Shown here piece after piece: positions 1 to 7,860 of a stretch of DNA of 64,000 nt. The position numbers and the translations under genes were made by a program. The notes under the pieces are model-generated. The model saw only the letters and a program-made list of their open reading frames with translations. It was not told the origin of the DNA and searched no databases. How positions within the stretch are numbered: position 1 is the stretch's first letter; each line of letters starts with the position of its first letter. Origin of the DNA: an uncultured Anaerolineae bacterium (GTDB taxonomy: Bacteria; Chloroflexota; Anaerolineae; Aggregatilineales; Phototrophicaceae); assembly GCA_937944445.1 (NCBI GenBank), contig CALDYP010000017.1:1-64000 (forward strand), written 5' to 3'.

Positions 1-540
1 GGCTTGGATGGCATCGGCTTGCAGGGCATCAAGCGCGCGCCGGTAGACCTGCTCGCGGACGATGTAGCCGCGCGGCAGGGGCTTGACACCAATCGCCGGC
101 CCGATGGGGGCGGGCTGGCGCAAGCGCGCGACGATGTCCGCGACAGCCGCCGCCTCGTCGCGCGTCGGGCGACAGTCGATGGCGTTGACACCGTCGATCC
201 CCAGTGCTTTCGGGATGAGGTGGTAATCCCCCGCTCGCAAGATGGGCGTGATGGGCTTGCACTGCGCCAGCGCGAACTCGTATTCTGCGCGCACGTAGTC
301 GGATTGCGCCGCGCCCGGCCCCACCACCAGCACGAAGCGTTCGCAGGCGCGAATGGCTCGCTCAATTTCGACGGTAAAGGACAGGCTGCGCGAGGGCAGC
401 GAGGCGCGGTCCCACCACACGTCGAAGCCAGCGGCGGTCAGCCCGTTGTACAGCCGCCGCATGAATGACTTGGTCGGGTCGTCATAGTTCGTGTCATCGT
501 CAGCGCGAGCGTAGGAGAAAAAGACAGATGTCGAAGTCAT
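1..540 (-). CDS. TIR-domain protein, N-terminal part (gene continues beyond the left edge)
   Basis: The frame is open from an ATG at 540 to the edge, 180 codons without a stop. Residues 4-140 read as a TIR domain: the start TSVFFSYARADD is the usual beta-A strand, VWWDRASL follows helix A, and SDYVRAEYEFAL (about 80-91) carries the glutamate (E86) that aligns with the catalytic NADase Glu of bacterial and SARM1-type TIR domains. After residue 140 a Pro-rich linker and a new segment begin, as in TIR proteins followed by a STAND/NB-ARC ATPase or other sensor, but that part lies outside the window. TIR domains of this type often act in antiphage immunity by degrading NAD+ or making signal molecules; that role is inferred. 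Two tandem promoter copies lie directly upstream. Confidence 0.82.
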   Translation of the reverse strand, partial: MTSTSVFFSYARADDDTNYDDPTKSFMRRLYNGLTAAGFDVWWDRASLPSRSLSFTVEIERAIRACERFVLVVGPGAAQSDYVRAEYEFALAQCKPITPILRAGDYHLIPKALGIDGVNAIDCRPTRDEAAAVADIVARLRQPAPIGPAIGVKPLPRGYIVREQVYRRALDALQADAIQA

Positions 541-552
541 CGTAATCTCCGC

Positions 553-608
553 CTTATAGCTTACGCAAATTATATTCGAACTTATAGCTTACGCAAATTA
601 TATTCGAA
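553..608 (-). repeat. perfect 28-bp tandem duplication carrying two promoter -10 boxes
   Basis: Positions 553-580 and 581-608 are identical and adjacent, so this is an exact duplication with no spacer. Read on the minus strand, each copy contains TATAAT (569-574 and 597-602), and each has a weak TTG-starting -35-like hexamer 16 bp further upstream (591-596 and 619-624). The repeat ends only 13 bp before the TIR start codon. It may be a doubled promoter or a pair of operator half-sites. It is A+T-rich against a G+C-rich background. Confidence 0.7.
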
Positions 609-836
609 TAGCAGGTAAACACAATTGTAGCGCAAGCTCCGCGAGGCGCTACTTGTGTGCGCGAGGGATCGACGCGACGTGACGGGGATTCAGCCGGTGA
701 CGGCATCGCCCCCACCCAGCAGCAAGCAGCACAGGCATCGTTGCGGTTAGAAACCCCAACAACACAGAGGTGTCGCCCAAGTCGATGAATAGTATGTAAT
801 ACGAGTGGGGGAAAAGCTGGAAAAGGGTAGGTATCT

Positions 837-909
837 TGACCCCAACGGGACTCGAACCCGTGTCCTCACCTTGAAAGGGTGATGTCCTAGACCGCTAGAC
901 GATGGGGCC
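837..909 (-). tRNA. tRNA-Glu (anticodon TTC)
   Basis: A 73-nt cloverleaf on the minus strand. The acceptor stem GGCCCCA pairs with TGGGGTC, including one G-T pair. The anticodon stem TCACC/GGTGA closes the loop CTTTCAA, giving UUC. The T-arm carries GGTTCGAGTCC, and the discriminator is A73. No CCA is encoded. A good promoter sits 13 bp upstream. With gltX in the same window it would supply glutamyl-tRNA, and it may also serve tetrapyrrole synthesis. Confidence 0.95.
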
Positions 910-922
910 TTACACAGGTCGC

Positions 923-952
923 ATTCTACAGGCTCTGCTCGCTCAGCGTCAA
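923..952 (-). promoter_or_regulatory. promoter of tRNA-Glu
   Basis: On the minus strand TTGACG (952-947) and TAGAAT (928-923) are separated by 18 bp. The -10 box ends 13 bp before the mature tRNA 5' end, as expected for a short 5' leader removed by RNase P. Confidence 0.65.
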
Positions 953-976
953 GTACAGGTTTGGCTGATCTGTGCC

Positions 977-1006
977 TTGTGAGCCAGTCACTCACCCCCC
1001 TATAAT
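977..1006 (+). promoter_or_regulatory. promoter of the signal peptidase gene
   Basis: TTGTGA (977-982) and TATAAT (1001-1006) are spaced 18 bp apart. Transcription would start near 1013, leaving a leader of about 30 nt. This supports the internal ATG at 1044 as the translation start, because the upstream in-frame ATG at 972 lies before the promoter. Confidence 0.6.
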
Positions 1007-1043
1007 GACTCTCACAATAACATCCGCTGGGGAATGTCACTCA

Positions 1044-1625
1044 ATGATTGAAACCGCAGATCATCGCAAAGATCGCCTTCGGCCGCGGCTGGCGCGCACG
1101 AGCTTTTGGGAAGAACTGCTGCGCACGGTGTTATTTGTCTTTGTGGTGACCGTGTTGTTCGACATGGTGATCCCGCGCTCGTTGGTGGAAGGCCGCAGCA
1201 TGCAGCCCACCTTTGAGACGAACGATCGCTTGATTGTGTCGCGGCTTCATTATATGTTGGGGCGGCCGCAGCGGGGGGATATTGTGGTGTTCAACTCGAT
1301 CAACCCACGCGAACCCACGACGATGCTCATCAAGCGCGTGATCGGCCTGCCGGGGGAAACGGTGTCGTTTGTCAACAACGAGGTGCACATCAACGGCGTT
1401 CGATTGGGGGAACCGTATGTCGTCAACGTGTGCACCCGCTGCACACAAGAACCGGTGACGCTAGGCCCAAACGAGTATTACGTGTTAGGCGACAATCGCC
1501 CGAACAGCATCGACTCGCGGACGTTTGGCGTGATTACGATCAACGATATTGTGGGCGAGGCGATATTCCGCTACTGGCCGCCGGCTAAATTCGGCCTCAT
1601 CGTAGGCCATGCATACTCAGAATAG
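1044..1625 (+). CDS. lepB: signal peptidase I
   Basis: 193-aa type I signal peptidase (family S26), which cleaves signal peptides from exported proteins at the outer face of the cytoplasmic membrane. One N-terminal membrane segment (about 24-44) precedes GRSMQPTF with catalytic Ser52. Lys97 in LIKRVIGLPGE is the general base, and GDNRPNSIDSR (149-159) is the conserved box E. The ATG at 1044 follows GGGGA at 10 nt and lies downstream of the promoter, so it is preferred to the longer frame from 972. The length is typical of single-membrane-segment enzymes. A small zinc-finger gene follows 13 bp downstream, perhaps co-transcribed. Confidence 0.95.
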   Translation: MIETADHRKDRLRPRLARTSFWEELLRTVLFVFVVTVLFDMVIPRSLVEGRSMQPTFETNDRLIVSRLHYMLGRPQRGDIVVFNSINPREPTTMLIKRVIGLPGETVSFVNNEVHINGVRLGEPYVVNVCTRCTQEPVTLGPNEYYVLGDNRPNSIDSRTFGVITINDIVGEAIFRYWPPAKFGLIVGHAYSE

Positions 1626-1638
1626 GCAATCGTAAATT

Positions 1639-1887
1639 ATGGCAAAACCTGATGATGAACTGTGCCCGCGATGCTTCGTCGGGCGCTTGCAAAAGGGGGA
1701 AGCGACCTTCATCACCGTCTATGAAGGCCAATTGGTCACTATCCCCGGGGCCACGGCCTTTACTTGTGACATCTGCGACTATCGAGAGTTTGACGACCCG
1801 ATGGTAGAGTGGGTGGCCGAGTTGGTGGGCTTAGACCTTGTGACGGATCCATCGCCGCCTCCCAAGCGGCCCCCTGTGCAGCACTGA
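1639..1887 (+). CDS. YgiT/MqsA-type zinc-finger protein
   Basis: 82-aa protein with two CxxC knuckles, CPRC (9-12) and CDIC (43-46), spaced as in the YgiT-type zinc-binding domain found at the N terminus of the MqsA antitoxin and in many stand-alone small proteins. There is no helix-turn-helix C-terminal half and no toxin gene beside it, so it is not an antitoxin by context. It follows lepB closely and is probably read with it. Its function is unknown; a zinc-binding adaptor or DNA/protein-binding role is a guess from fold. Confidence 0.75.
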   Translation: MAKPDDELCPRCFVGRLQKGEATFITVYEGQLVTIPGATAFTCDICDYREFDDPMVEWVAELVGLDLVTDPSPPPKRPPVQH

Positions 1888-2041
1888 AAGCGCTGCGCGC
1901 GAATCTCGCTGAATCAGCTCCTTGTCTAGGATGCAATAGGCGTGATGTGATCGGAGTAGTTTATTATCCCTGAAAAATATTCTGTGGTACACTCGATCAC
2001 AATCAGACGTCTCATGGATGCTATACAAGGAGTTCCTGCGA

Positions 2042-2407
2042 ATGGCCAAACGAGTCTTGGTCATTGAGGACAACCGCGACAATATGACGCTCTTGGTGGA
2101 CGTGCTCAAATCGCTCGATTACGAGGTCTTCCAAGCGACAGACGGAGAAGCAGGTGTCGCGCTGGCACGGCAGGAAAAGCCAGATCTGATTCTGATGGAT
2201 TTGTCACTGCCTAAAATGGATGGCTGGACGGCGACAAGCATCCTCAAGGCAGATGATCATCTGCGCCACATTCCGATCATCGCGCTCACTGCTCATGCGA
2301 TGGTGGGGGACCGTGACCGCGCGCTGGCTGCCGGTTGCGACGACTATATGAGCAAGCCAATCAGTCTGCGGTTGTTGGCGGTCAAGCTGCAAGCCTACTT
2401 GGGATAA
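2042..2407 (+). CDS. single-domain response regulator (CheY/DivK-like)
   Basis: 121-aa stand-alone receiver domain. It has acidic residues E9-D10, phospho-acceptor D53 in LILMDLSLP, T83 and K105 in YMSKP, so the phosphorylation site is complete. There is no output domain, so it probably acts as a phosphate shuttle or by protein contact. The ATG at 2042 follows AAGGAG with 9 nt spacing, which rules out the longer frame from 2018. It is followed after 5 bp by a receiver-cyclase gene and then a receiver-GAF-cyclase gene, so the three form one signalling operon; no kinase lies beside them. Confidence 0.9.
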   Translation: MAKRVLVIEDNRDNMTLLVDVLKSLDYEVFQATDGEAGVALARQEKPDLILMDLSLPKMDGWTATSILKADDHLRHIPIIALTAHAMVGDRDRALAAGCDDYMSKPISLRLLAVKLQAYLG

Positions 2408-2412
2408 GCCTC

Positions 2413-3459
2413 ATGAAAATTCTTGTAGTTGACGATAACCGTGAAAATATCGAACTCATGGCTGACATTTTAAGCATGAACTATCAGAGCATCTTGAAGG
2501 CGTCTGATGGCAACACAGCGCTGCGCCTTGTGAGTGACGAGCATCCAGATTTGATCTTGCTTGACGTCAACATGCCGATTATGACAGGCTTTGACGTTTG
2601 CGAGCAGATCAAATCGAACCCTGAAACCCAAGACATTTCGATCATCATGGTGACGGCGCTTGGCGACGTGGAAAGCCGCGTCAAAGGCTTATCGCTGGGA
2701 GCAGATGATTACCTCGTCAAACCGTACAGCGCTAAAGAACTGCTGGCGCGCGTCAAACGCCGTTTGAGCACCAAGCAGCGTGAAGATGAACTGCGCTCGC
2801 AAACTGCGCATACGCGCGCGACGTTTGAGCGGTTCGTCTCGCCGCAGGTCGTTCAGCGCCTGCTGACCAGCCCCGAGTCGGTTAAGTTGGGCGGCCAACT
2901 GCAACCAGTGGCGGTGTTGTTTGCCGATTTGGAAGGCTTCACCAGCCTGTCAGAGCGTGAGCACCCGGAAACGCTGCTGCAGGTGTTGAACGCCTATCAT
3001 GCGTTGTTCGGCAAGATCATCGGCTTATATGGCGGGACGATCGACAAGTTCGTCGGCGACGGCGTCATGGCGCTGTACAATACGCCGCATTCTCAATCGG
3101 ATTACATCGCGCGCGCCGTCAAGTCCGCGCTGCACATTCAAGATGAGCTGTATTGGTTTCATCAACGGTTAGAGCCAGAGCATCGGCTGCTGGTGAACTT
3201 TGGCATCAGTCAAGGCCAAGCGGTGGTGGGCAACGTGGGCATGCTGAACCAGATGAACTTTACCGCGGTAGGAGACACCGTTAACGTGGCGGCAAGGTTG
3301 CAAGATTTGGCCACACGCGGTCAAATCTTGGTCACAGAGTCGGTGTATGCGGCCACGGAAGAGTTTGTGATTGGCAAGCCACGCGGATCGCTAACCGTCA
3401 AGGGGCGGCGCGAGCCGATCAGCGTTGTGCAGATTTCGAATTCACCGATTGAAGACTAG
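2413..3459 (+). CDS. receiver domain-class III nucleotide cyclase
   Basis: 348-aa soluble protein. Residues 1-120 form a receiver with phospho-acceptor D51, T81 and K103. Residues 165-340 form a class III adenylate/guanylate cyclase domain with both metal-binding aspartates (D172 in FADLEGFT, D216 in FVGDGV), the substrate-specifying Lys/Asp pair typical of adenylate cyclases (K212, D288) and transition-state Asn291/Arg295 (NVAAR). All catalytic residues are present, so it should make cAMP under control of receiver phosphorylation; product identity is inferred from those residues. The ATG at 2413 lies 5 bp after the preceding response regulator; the longer frame from 2335 would overlap it. 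Confidence 0.9.
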   Translation: MKILVVDDNRENIELMADILSMNYQSILKASDGNTALRLVSDEHPDLILLDVNMPIMTGFDVCEQIKSNPETQDISIIMVTALGDVESRVKGLSLGADDYLVKPYSAKELLARVKRRLSTKQREDELRSQTAHTRATFERFVSPQVVQRLLTSPESVKLGGQLQPVAVLFADLEGFTSLSEREHPETLLQVLNAYHALFGKIIGLYGGTIDKFVGDGVMALYNTPHSQSDYIARAVKSALHIQDELYWFHQRLEPEHRLLVNFGISQGQAVVGNVGMLNQMNFTAVGDTVNVAARLQDLATRGQILVTESVYAATEEFVIGKPRGSLTVKGRREPISVVQISNSPIED

Positions 3460-3472
3460 ACAGGCCGCTGGT

Positions 3473-5026
3473 ATGCACTCAGAGACTGTGTTGATCGTAG
3501 ATGATGGCAGAGATAACCGTCAATTTTTAATTGACTACATCTTAAAGCCGAACGGCTTCCAAGCGTTGGAGGCAGCCGACGGGTTAGAAGGCCTGAACAT
3601 GGCCATTGAGCACAAGCCAGATTTGATCTTGCTTGACTTTCAGATGCCTCGCCTGAACGGTCGCCAAGTGTTGGAAAAGATGCAAGAGCGCCATCTTGAT
3701 ATTCCCGTCATTTTGATGACGCTGCACGGCTCGGAAGAGATCGCTATCGAAGTCTACCGGCTTGGGGTGCGCGATTATGTGAAGAAACCCTTTTACCCAG
3801 AAGAGATGTTGGCCGCGATTGACCGCGCGCTGGCGGAAACGCGCCTGCGCCGTGAACGCGACGCGCTGACGGAGCGGGTGCTCTCGGCTAATCGTGAATT
3901 GCAGCGCCGCGTCAAAGAGCTGAATACGCTCTACCACATCGGCAAGAGCGTCACCTCGTTGGCAGACATGGCGGAACTGCTGCCGCGCATCGTTGATGCG
4001 ATGGTGCAGGTGACCGGCGCGGAGGAAGCCTTCCTCGCGCTGATTGAGAACAAGCAGATCGTCAAGCGGGCGATGCGTGACCAGTCTATGGCCAAGTCGA
4101 AGGCAGTGGGCGAGGTAATCGACGATGTGATCGCTTGGCAGGCGATTAAGACGCGCCAGCCGATTGTGACGCACCCTGAAGCGGGTGGCAGAGGCTCTGC
4201 CTCCAGCGTGTATGTGCCAGTTGTATGGCAAGAGCGCCCCATGGGCGTGTTGGCGGTGGCGAATTTTCAGCCCAACAGCCCCCTGCTTTCCCAACAGGAC
4301 GCGGCCTTGCTAAGCGCTATGTCTGATTATGTGGCGATTGCGATCCAGAACAGCCGCAACTTTGCGGCGGTGCTTCGGTCGAAGGACAAGCTGCGGGCGA
4401 CGTTCGAGCAGTTTGTCGCGCCTTCCGTTGTGGAGCAGGTGCTGGCGCACAAGGATGAGATCAAGCTGGGTGGCCAGCGTCAAGAGATCAGTGTGTTGTT
4501 TGCAGACATCCGCGGCTACACCGCGTGGAGCGAATCGGTCGAGCCAGAGAAGCTGGTCGAAACGCTCAATCATTACCTCAATTTAGCGGCAGGGGTGATC
4601 CTCTCATGGGAAGGGACGCTTGACAAGTACCTCGGCGATGGGCTGATGGCGATCTTCAACGCGCCGCTGCCTCAGCCGGATCACGTCTTTCGGGCGGCCG
4701 ACGCAGCGCTGGCGGTGCGGCGCGCTGTGCAAGAGGTGAACTTGCAGCACGGCCATCAACTGCAAGTTGGCATTGGCGTGACGGTGGGGGAGGCCGTGGT
4801 GGGCTATATCGGCAACGAGCGCGCCTTAAACTATACCGCTGTGGGGGACACGGTGAACGTGGCCAAGCGCCTGCAAGAGATGGCGCAGCACGGCCAAATC
4901 TTGATCGATGAGCGCCTAGTGGCGCGCTTGGGCAACAAGGTGCGCGGCAAGAGCTTGGGCGAGGTCACGCTCAAAGGGCGCAACAACGGAACCAAGATTT
5001 TCGAGCTGCACGACTTGATCGGCTAG
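3473..5026 (+). CDS. receiver-GAF-class III nucleotide cyclase
   Basis: 517-aa protein. A receiver (1-120, D55, K104) is followed by a coiled linker (125-155), a GAF-like sensor (about 160-300) and a class III cyclase domain (335-510). The cyclase has metal aspartates D345 and D389, Lys385, and N462/R466 in VNVAKRL, so catalysis looks intact. Adding a GAF domain gives it a second input that its neighbour lacks. The ATG at 3473 is the first Met before the receiver; its ribosome-binding site is poor, so translation may be coupled to the gene ending 13 bp upstream. The stop overlaps the convergent der gene by 4 bp. Confidence 0.9.
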   Translation: MHSETVLIVDDGRDNRQFLIDYILKPNGFQALEAADGLEGLNMAIEHKPDLILLDFQMPRLNGRQVLEKMQERHLDIPVILMTLHGSEEIAIEVYRLGVRDYVKKPFYPEEMLAAIDRALAETRLRRERDALTERVLSANRELQRRVKELNTLYHIGKSVTSLADMAELLPRIVDAMVQVTGAEEAFLALIENKQIVKRAMRDQSMAKSKAVGEVIDDVIAWQAIKTRQPIVTHPEAGGRGSASSVYVPVVWQERPMGVLAVANFQPNSPLLSQQDAALLSAMSDYVAIAIQNSRNFAAVLRSKDKLRATFEQFVAPSVVEQVLAHKDEIKLGGQRQEISVLFADIRGYTAWSESVEPEKLVETLNHYLNLAAGVILSWEGTLDKYLGDGLMAIFNAPLPQPDHVFRAADAALAVRRAVQEVNLQHGHQLQVGIGVTVGEAVVGYIGNERALNYTAVGDTVNVAKRLQEMAQHGQILIDERLVARLGNKVRGKSLGEVTLKGRNNGTKIFELHDLIG

Positions 5027-6396
5027 AGGTCACTGCCACGCTGGCGGAAGCTGATGCGGATCGGCGTTCCTTCGAACGGGTACTGCGCCCGAATCTGATT
5101 CTCAAGATACCGTTCATACGAAAAGTGGACGATGCTCTTGTCGTTGACGTGCATCAAGAAGATGGGCGGGTCAGTGCGAACTTGCGTGGCGTAGAAGATC
5201 TTGAGCCGTTTGATCCCTTTGGTGGGGGGGGCGTGTTTCTCAACGGCGTTTCGCACGATCTGATTGAGCTCAGACGTGGCGATGCGCGCGAAACGGGCTT
5301 GATAGACGCGGTGCGCCGTCTCAAGCACGGTGTGGATGCGCTGGCCGGTGAGCGCGCTGAAGAAGATGATCGGCGCGTAGGGGATGAAGTGCAGCCGCTC
5401 GCGCACAGTGGCGATGAATTGATTCATCGTGTAGGAATCCTTCTCAACCGCATCCCATTTGTTGATAGCGATGACGATGCTCTTGAACTCCTCGATCACG
5501 TAGCCGGCGATGTGCTCGTCTTGTTCGGTCACCCCTTGCTCGGCGTCGATCACGAGAATCGCAACGTGGGCGCGTTCGATGGCCTGCATGGCGCGCACGA
5601 CGCTGAACTTTTCCACGCCCGGCTCGATGCGGCCACGACGGCGGATGCCGGCGGTGTCGATGAGCGTGATGCGCTCACCGTGCCACGTGATGTCGGTGTC
5701 GATGGCGTCGCGCGTCGTCCCGGCAATGGGGCTGACGATCATGCGTTCCTCACCGGTCAGGCGGTTGAGCAGGGTGCTCTTGCCCGCGTTGGGGCGGCCG
5801 ACGATGGCGATCTTGAGGTGTTCGTCGTCGTCCTCGTCGTCGGTGTCATCGGCGATGTGGCGCACCGCGGCTACCACCTCATCGAGCAGATCGCCCACGC
5901 CGAGGCCGTGAATGGCGCTCACCGCGATCACTTCCCCTAACCCTAAGCCGTAGAACTCGAAGGCGTCGGGTATCTTGCGCTCTTCGTCGATCTTGTTAGC
6001 GGCGATGAAGATCGGCTTGTTCGTGGGGCGCAGTTCCTCGGCGATGGTCTCATCTGCGGCGGTGACGCCCTGCTGACCGTCCACGACGAAGATGATGGCA
6101 TCTGCTTCTTGGACGGCCTGCATCGCTTGGCTTTTAATCTGGTCGACAAAGTCGATGCTGCCTTCAGCCAGCGGGGCGGTGTCGCGCACGCCTTTAGGCT
6201 GGTAGACCTCGATGCCGCCGGTGTCAACGATGTGAAAGTTGACGCCGTTCCAGTTGCCGATGGCTTGCAGGCGGTCACGGGTGGTGCCGGGCATGTCGTG
6301 GATGACGGCCATCCGCTCGCCGACGATGCGATTGAAAAGGCTGCTCTTGCCGACGTTGGGGCGGCCAACGAGCGCCACGATGGGTTTGCGTTTCAT
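5023..6396 (-). CDS. der: ribosome-assembly GTPase Der (EngA)
   Basis: 457-aa GTPase with the family's two tandem G domains, starting GRPNVGKSS (about 11-19) and GRPNAGKST (about 201-209), each followed by DTxG and NKxD motifs. A C-terminal KH-like domain follows. It acts in late maturation of the 50S subunit and is normally essential. Length and layout are standard. GAGG lies 7 nt before the ATG, and TGATACAAT at 6435-6427 looks like an extended -10 promoter. On the same strand upstream lies cdaR, but an inverted-repeat element sits between them, so der probably has its own promoter. Confidence 0.95.
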   Translation of the reverse strand: MKRKPIVALVGRPNVGKSSLFNRIVGERMAVIHDMPGTTRDRLQAIGNWNGVNFHIVDTGGIEVYQPKGVRDTAPLAEGSIDFVDQIKSQAMQAVQEADAIIFVVDGQQGVTAADETIAEELRPTNKPIFIAANKIDEERKIPDAFEFYGLGLGEVIAVSAIHGLGVGDLLDEVVAAVRHIADDTDDEDDDEHLKIAIVGRPNAGKSTLLNRLTGEERMIVSPIAGTTRDAIDTDITWHGERITLIDTAGIRRRGRIEPGVEKFSVVRAMQAIERAHVAILVIDAEQGVTEQDEHIAGYVIEEFKSIVIAINKWDAVEKDSYTMNQFIATVRERLHFIPYAPIIFFSALTGQRIHTVLETAHRVYQARFARIATSELNQIVRNAVEKHAPPTKGIKRLKIFYATQVRTDPPIFLMHVNDKSIVHFSYERYLENQIRAQYPFEGTPIRISFRQRGSDL

Positions 6397-6469
6397 GGTG
6401 CTGCCTCGTTTTTTACGTGACCGCCCATTGTATCATGAACTCACGATCGGTCGTAGGCTGGGTCTTGCG

Positions 6470-6598
6470 GGGAGTGTCTAAAGATAAACAGACAGGCGTT
6501 CCCGTCGCCGCGGGTGTGGCTCAGGCCGCTGTGCACTCGGCTAAGGCGCGCCCCCTGAAGGGGCTGGATGAGTCCTCTGTTCGAATTTAGACACTCCC
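6470..6598 (+). mobile_element. non-coding inverted-repeat element (MITE-like), copy A
   Basis: 129 bp with perfect 13-bp terminal inverted repeats GGGAGTGTCTAAA / TTTAGACACTCCC. The 7-bp direct repeat TCTTGCG flanks it (6463-6469 and 6599-6605), as expected for a target-site duplication. It encodes nothing and has no transposase. The interior is G+C-rich and contains a CCCCTGAAGGGG palindrome shared with the other copies. It lies 8 bp beyond the cdaR stop codon, between cdaR and der. Confidence 0.7.
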
Positions 6599-6606
6599 TC
6601 TTGCGT

Positions 6607-7860
6607 TCAAGGGGTGCTGTTGGCGTTGGGCGTGCTGTTGGTCTGAACGATGGTCACTGTGACGGCAGCTGGCAGCAAAGTGGTGTCGAGCGCGACGCGC
6701 CCCTGTTGGATGATGATGCGCGGCGTCAGCTCTTGTGTGCCGCTTGGCATGCCGTTCAAGTCGACGATGGCGCGCACGTCCAACGGGCTGATCTGGTTGA
6801 CGATGCTGATCGGCCCGCTGATGACGATCGAGATCAAGTCAGGCGTCAGCGTCGCGGTGTAGCCTTCGTTCAGCCCGATGACCTCAATCGGCACTGAGTC
6901 GATCTGGCGAGCCGTCGTCTGGGCAGCGATGCCGAGGTTGACGGTGACGGTGCTGCTGCCCGAAAGGATCACGATGTCTTCGGGCAGTTCGACTTCTACA
7001 TCAACGCTGAAGTCGCTCGTCATGTTGGTGAGGTCGATTGACGCAGTTTCGATGGTAGCGGGGAGCTGAGCCAAGCGCTCGGCGCTGCCGCTCACGTAGA
7101 GAGTCTGCGGCTCGTAGCCGATGCTGGTCAGCACATATCCAGCCTCAAGCGTGTCCAGCTCGATGGCGGGGCGAATGGTGAGCTGTCGCACGTCGGCGCG
7201 GGCGTAGATGTTCACGCTGATGGTGGTGGAACGCGGCTCAACCATCACATCGTTGACGCGGTTGCCCTGCGCGTCGATAGGAACGAGCGGGGTCACGATG
7301 TCGAGCGGATTACGCCGATTGGAGAGGTCGAGCTGAGCGCGCACGGCCACCACTTGATTGACCTTGCTGCTGGCGCCGGTGACGGCCACTTGCAGCGTGT
7401 CGGACTGTGGGGGGTCGTAAGCGAAATCAACCGGTGGAACCGCGCTGACGTTGATCTCTAACGGCTTCTGAGCAGTTGTGATCTGATCGACGGTGACGGT
7501 GATCTGTGAGGGCTGGGTGTCGGCGGAGTAGATGCCGCGCCGCCCGATGCTAACCGTCAGCGGTACGGTGACTTGGCCGATGTCCGCTTCTGTCAAGTTG
7601 GCGCGCACGCTGAGATCGTCCGCTGTGAGCAGGCTGATGGCCGACTGCTGCCCACGCACGATCACGCGCACGGTGGGGGTGCGGGGCAGGTCAATCACGG
7701 TGTAGCCCTCGCGGGTGACGATGGTCACGGGGACGCTTGCGAGCGTCTGCTGGGCGATAGGATCAGCTTGGACAGTGGCCAGAATCCACACAAGGAACGC
7801 TAGCAAGAAACTGGCCAACAGCCATGACAAATTGTAGAGGAAAGTCGAACGACGGCCCAT
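6607..7860 (-). CDS. cdaR: CdaR/YbbR-domain regulator of diadenylate cyclase
   Basis: 417-aa protein with one N-terminal membrane segment (about 10-30) and an extracytoplasmic part built from several YbbR-like beta repeats, ending in an Asn/Thr/Pro tail. CdaR proteins bind and modulate the membrane diadenylate cyclase CdaA. Its ATG shares one base with the cdaA stop codon (TGATG), so the two are translationally coupled. This pairing is the classical cdaA-cdaR unit; the usual third gene, glmM, is not adjacent. Copy A of the inverted-repeat element sits just after the stop codon. Confidence 0.88.
   Translation of the reverse strand: MGRRSTFLYNLSWLLASFLLAFLVWILATVQADPIAQQTLASVPVTIVTREGYTVIDLPRTPTVRVIVRGQQSAISLLTADDLSVRANLTEADIGQVTVPLTVSIGRRGIYSADTQPSQITVTVDQITTAQKPLEINVSAVPPVDFAYDPPQSDTLQVAVTGASSKVNQVVAVRAQLDLSNRRNPLDIVTPLVPIDAQGNRVNDVMVEPRSTTISVNIYARADVRQLTIRPAIELDTLEAGYVLTSIGYEPQTLYVSGSAERLAQLPATIETASIDLTNMTSDFSVDVEVELPEDIVILSGSSTVTVNLGIAAQTTARQIDSVPIEVIGLNEGYTATLTPDLISIVISGPISIVNQISPLDVRAIVDLNGMPSGTQELTPRIIIQQGRVALDTTLLPAAVTVTIVQTNSTPNANSTP

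Noticed and set aside
553-608. Possible start of a CRISPR array
   Set aside because: The two 28-bp units are directly adjacent with no spacer, there are only two, and no cas gene is present.
609-836. Small gene or RNA between the TIR gene and tRNA-Glu
   Set aside because: No frame with a start site or conserved structure was visible. The stretch appears to hold only upstream promoter sequence and unassigned DNA.
1639-1887. MqsA-type antitoxin of a toxin-antitoxin pair
   Set aside because: There is no helix-turn-helix half and no adjacent toxin-sized gene.
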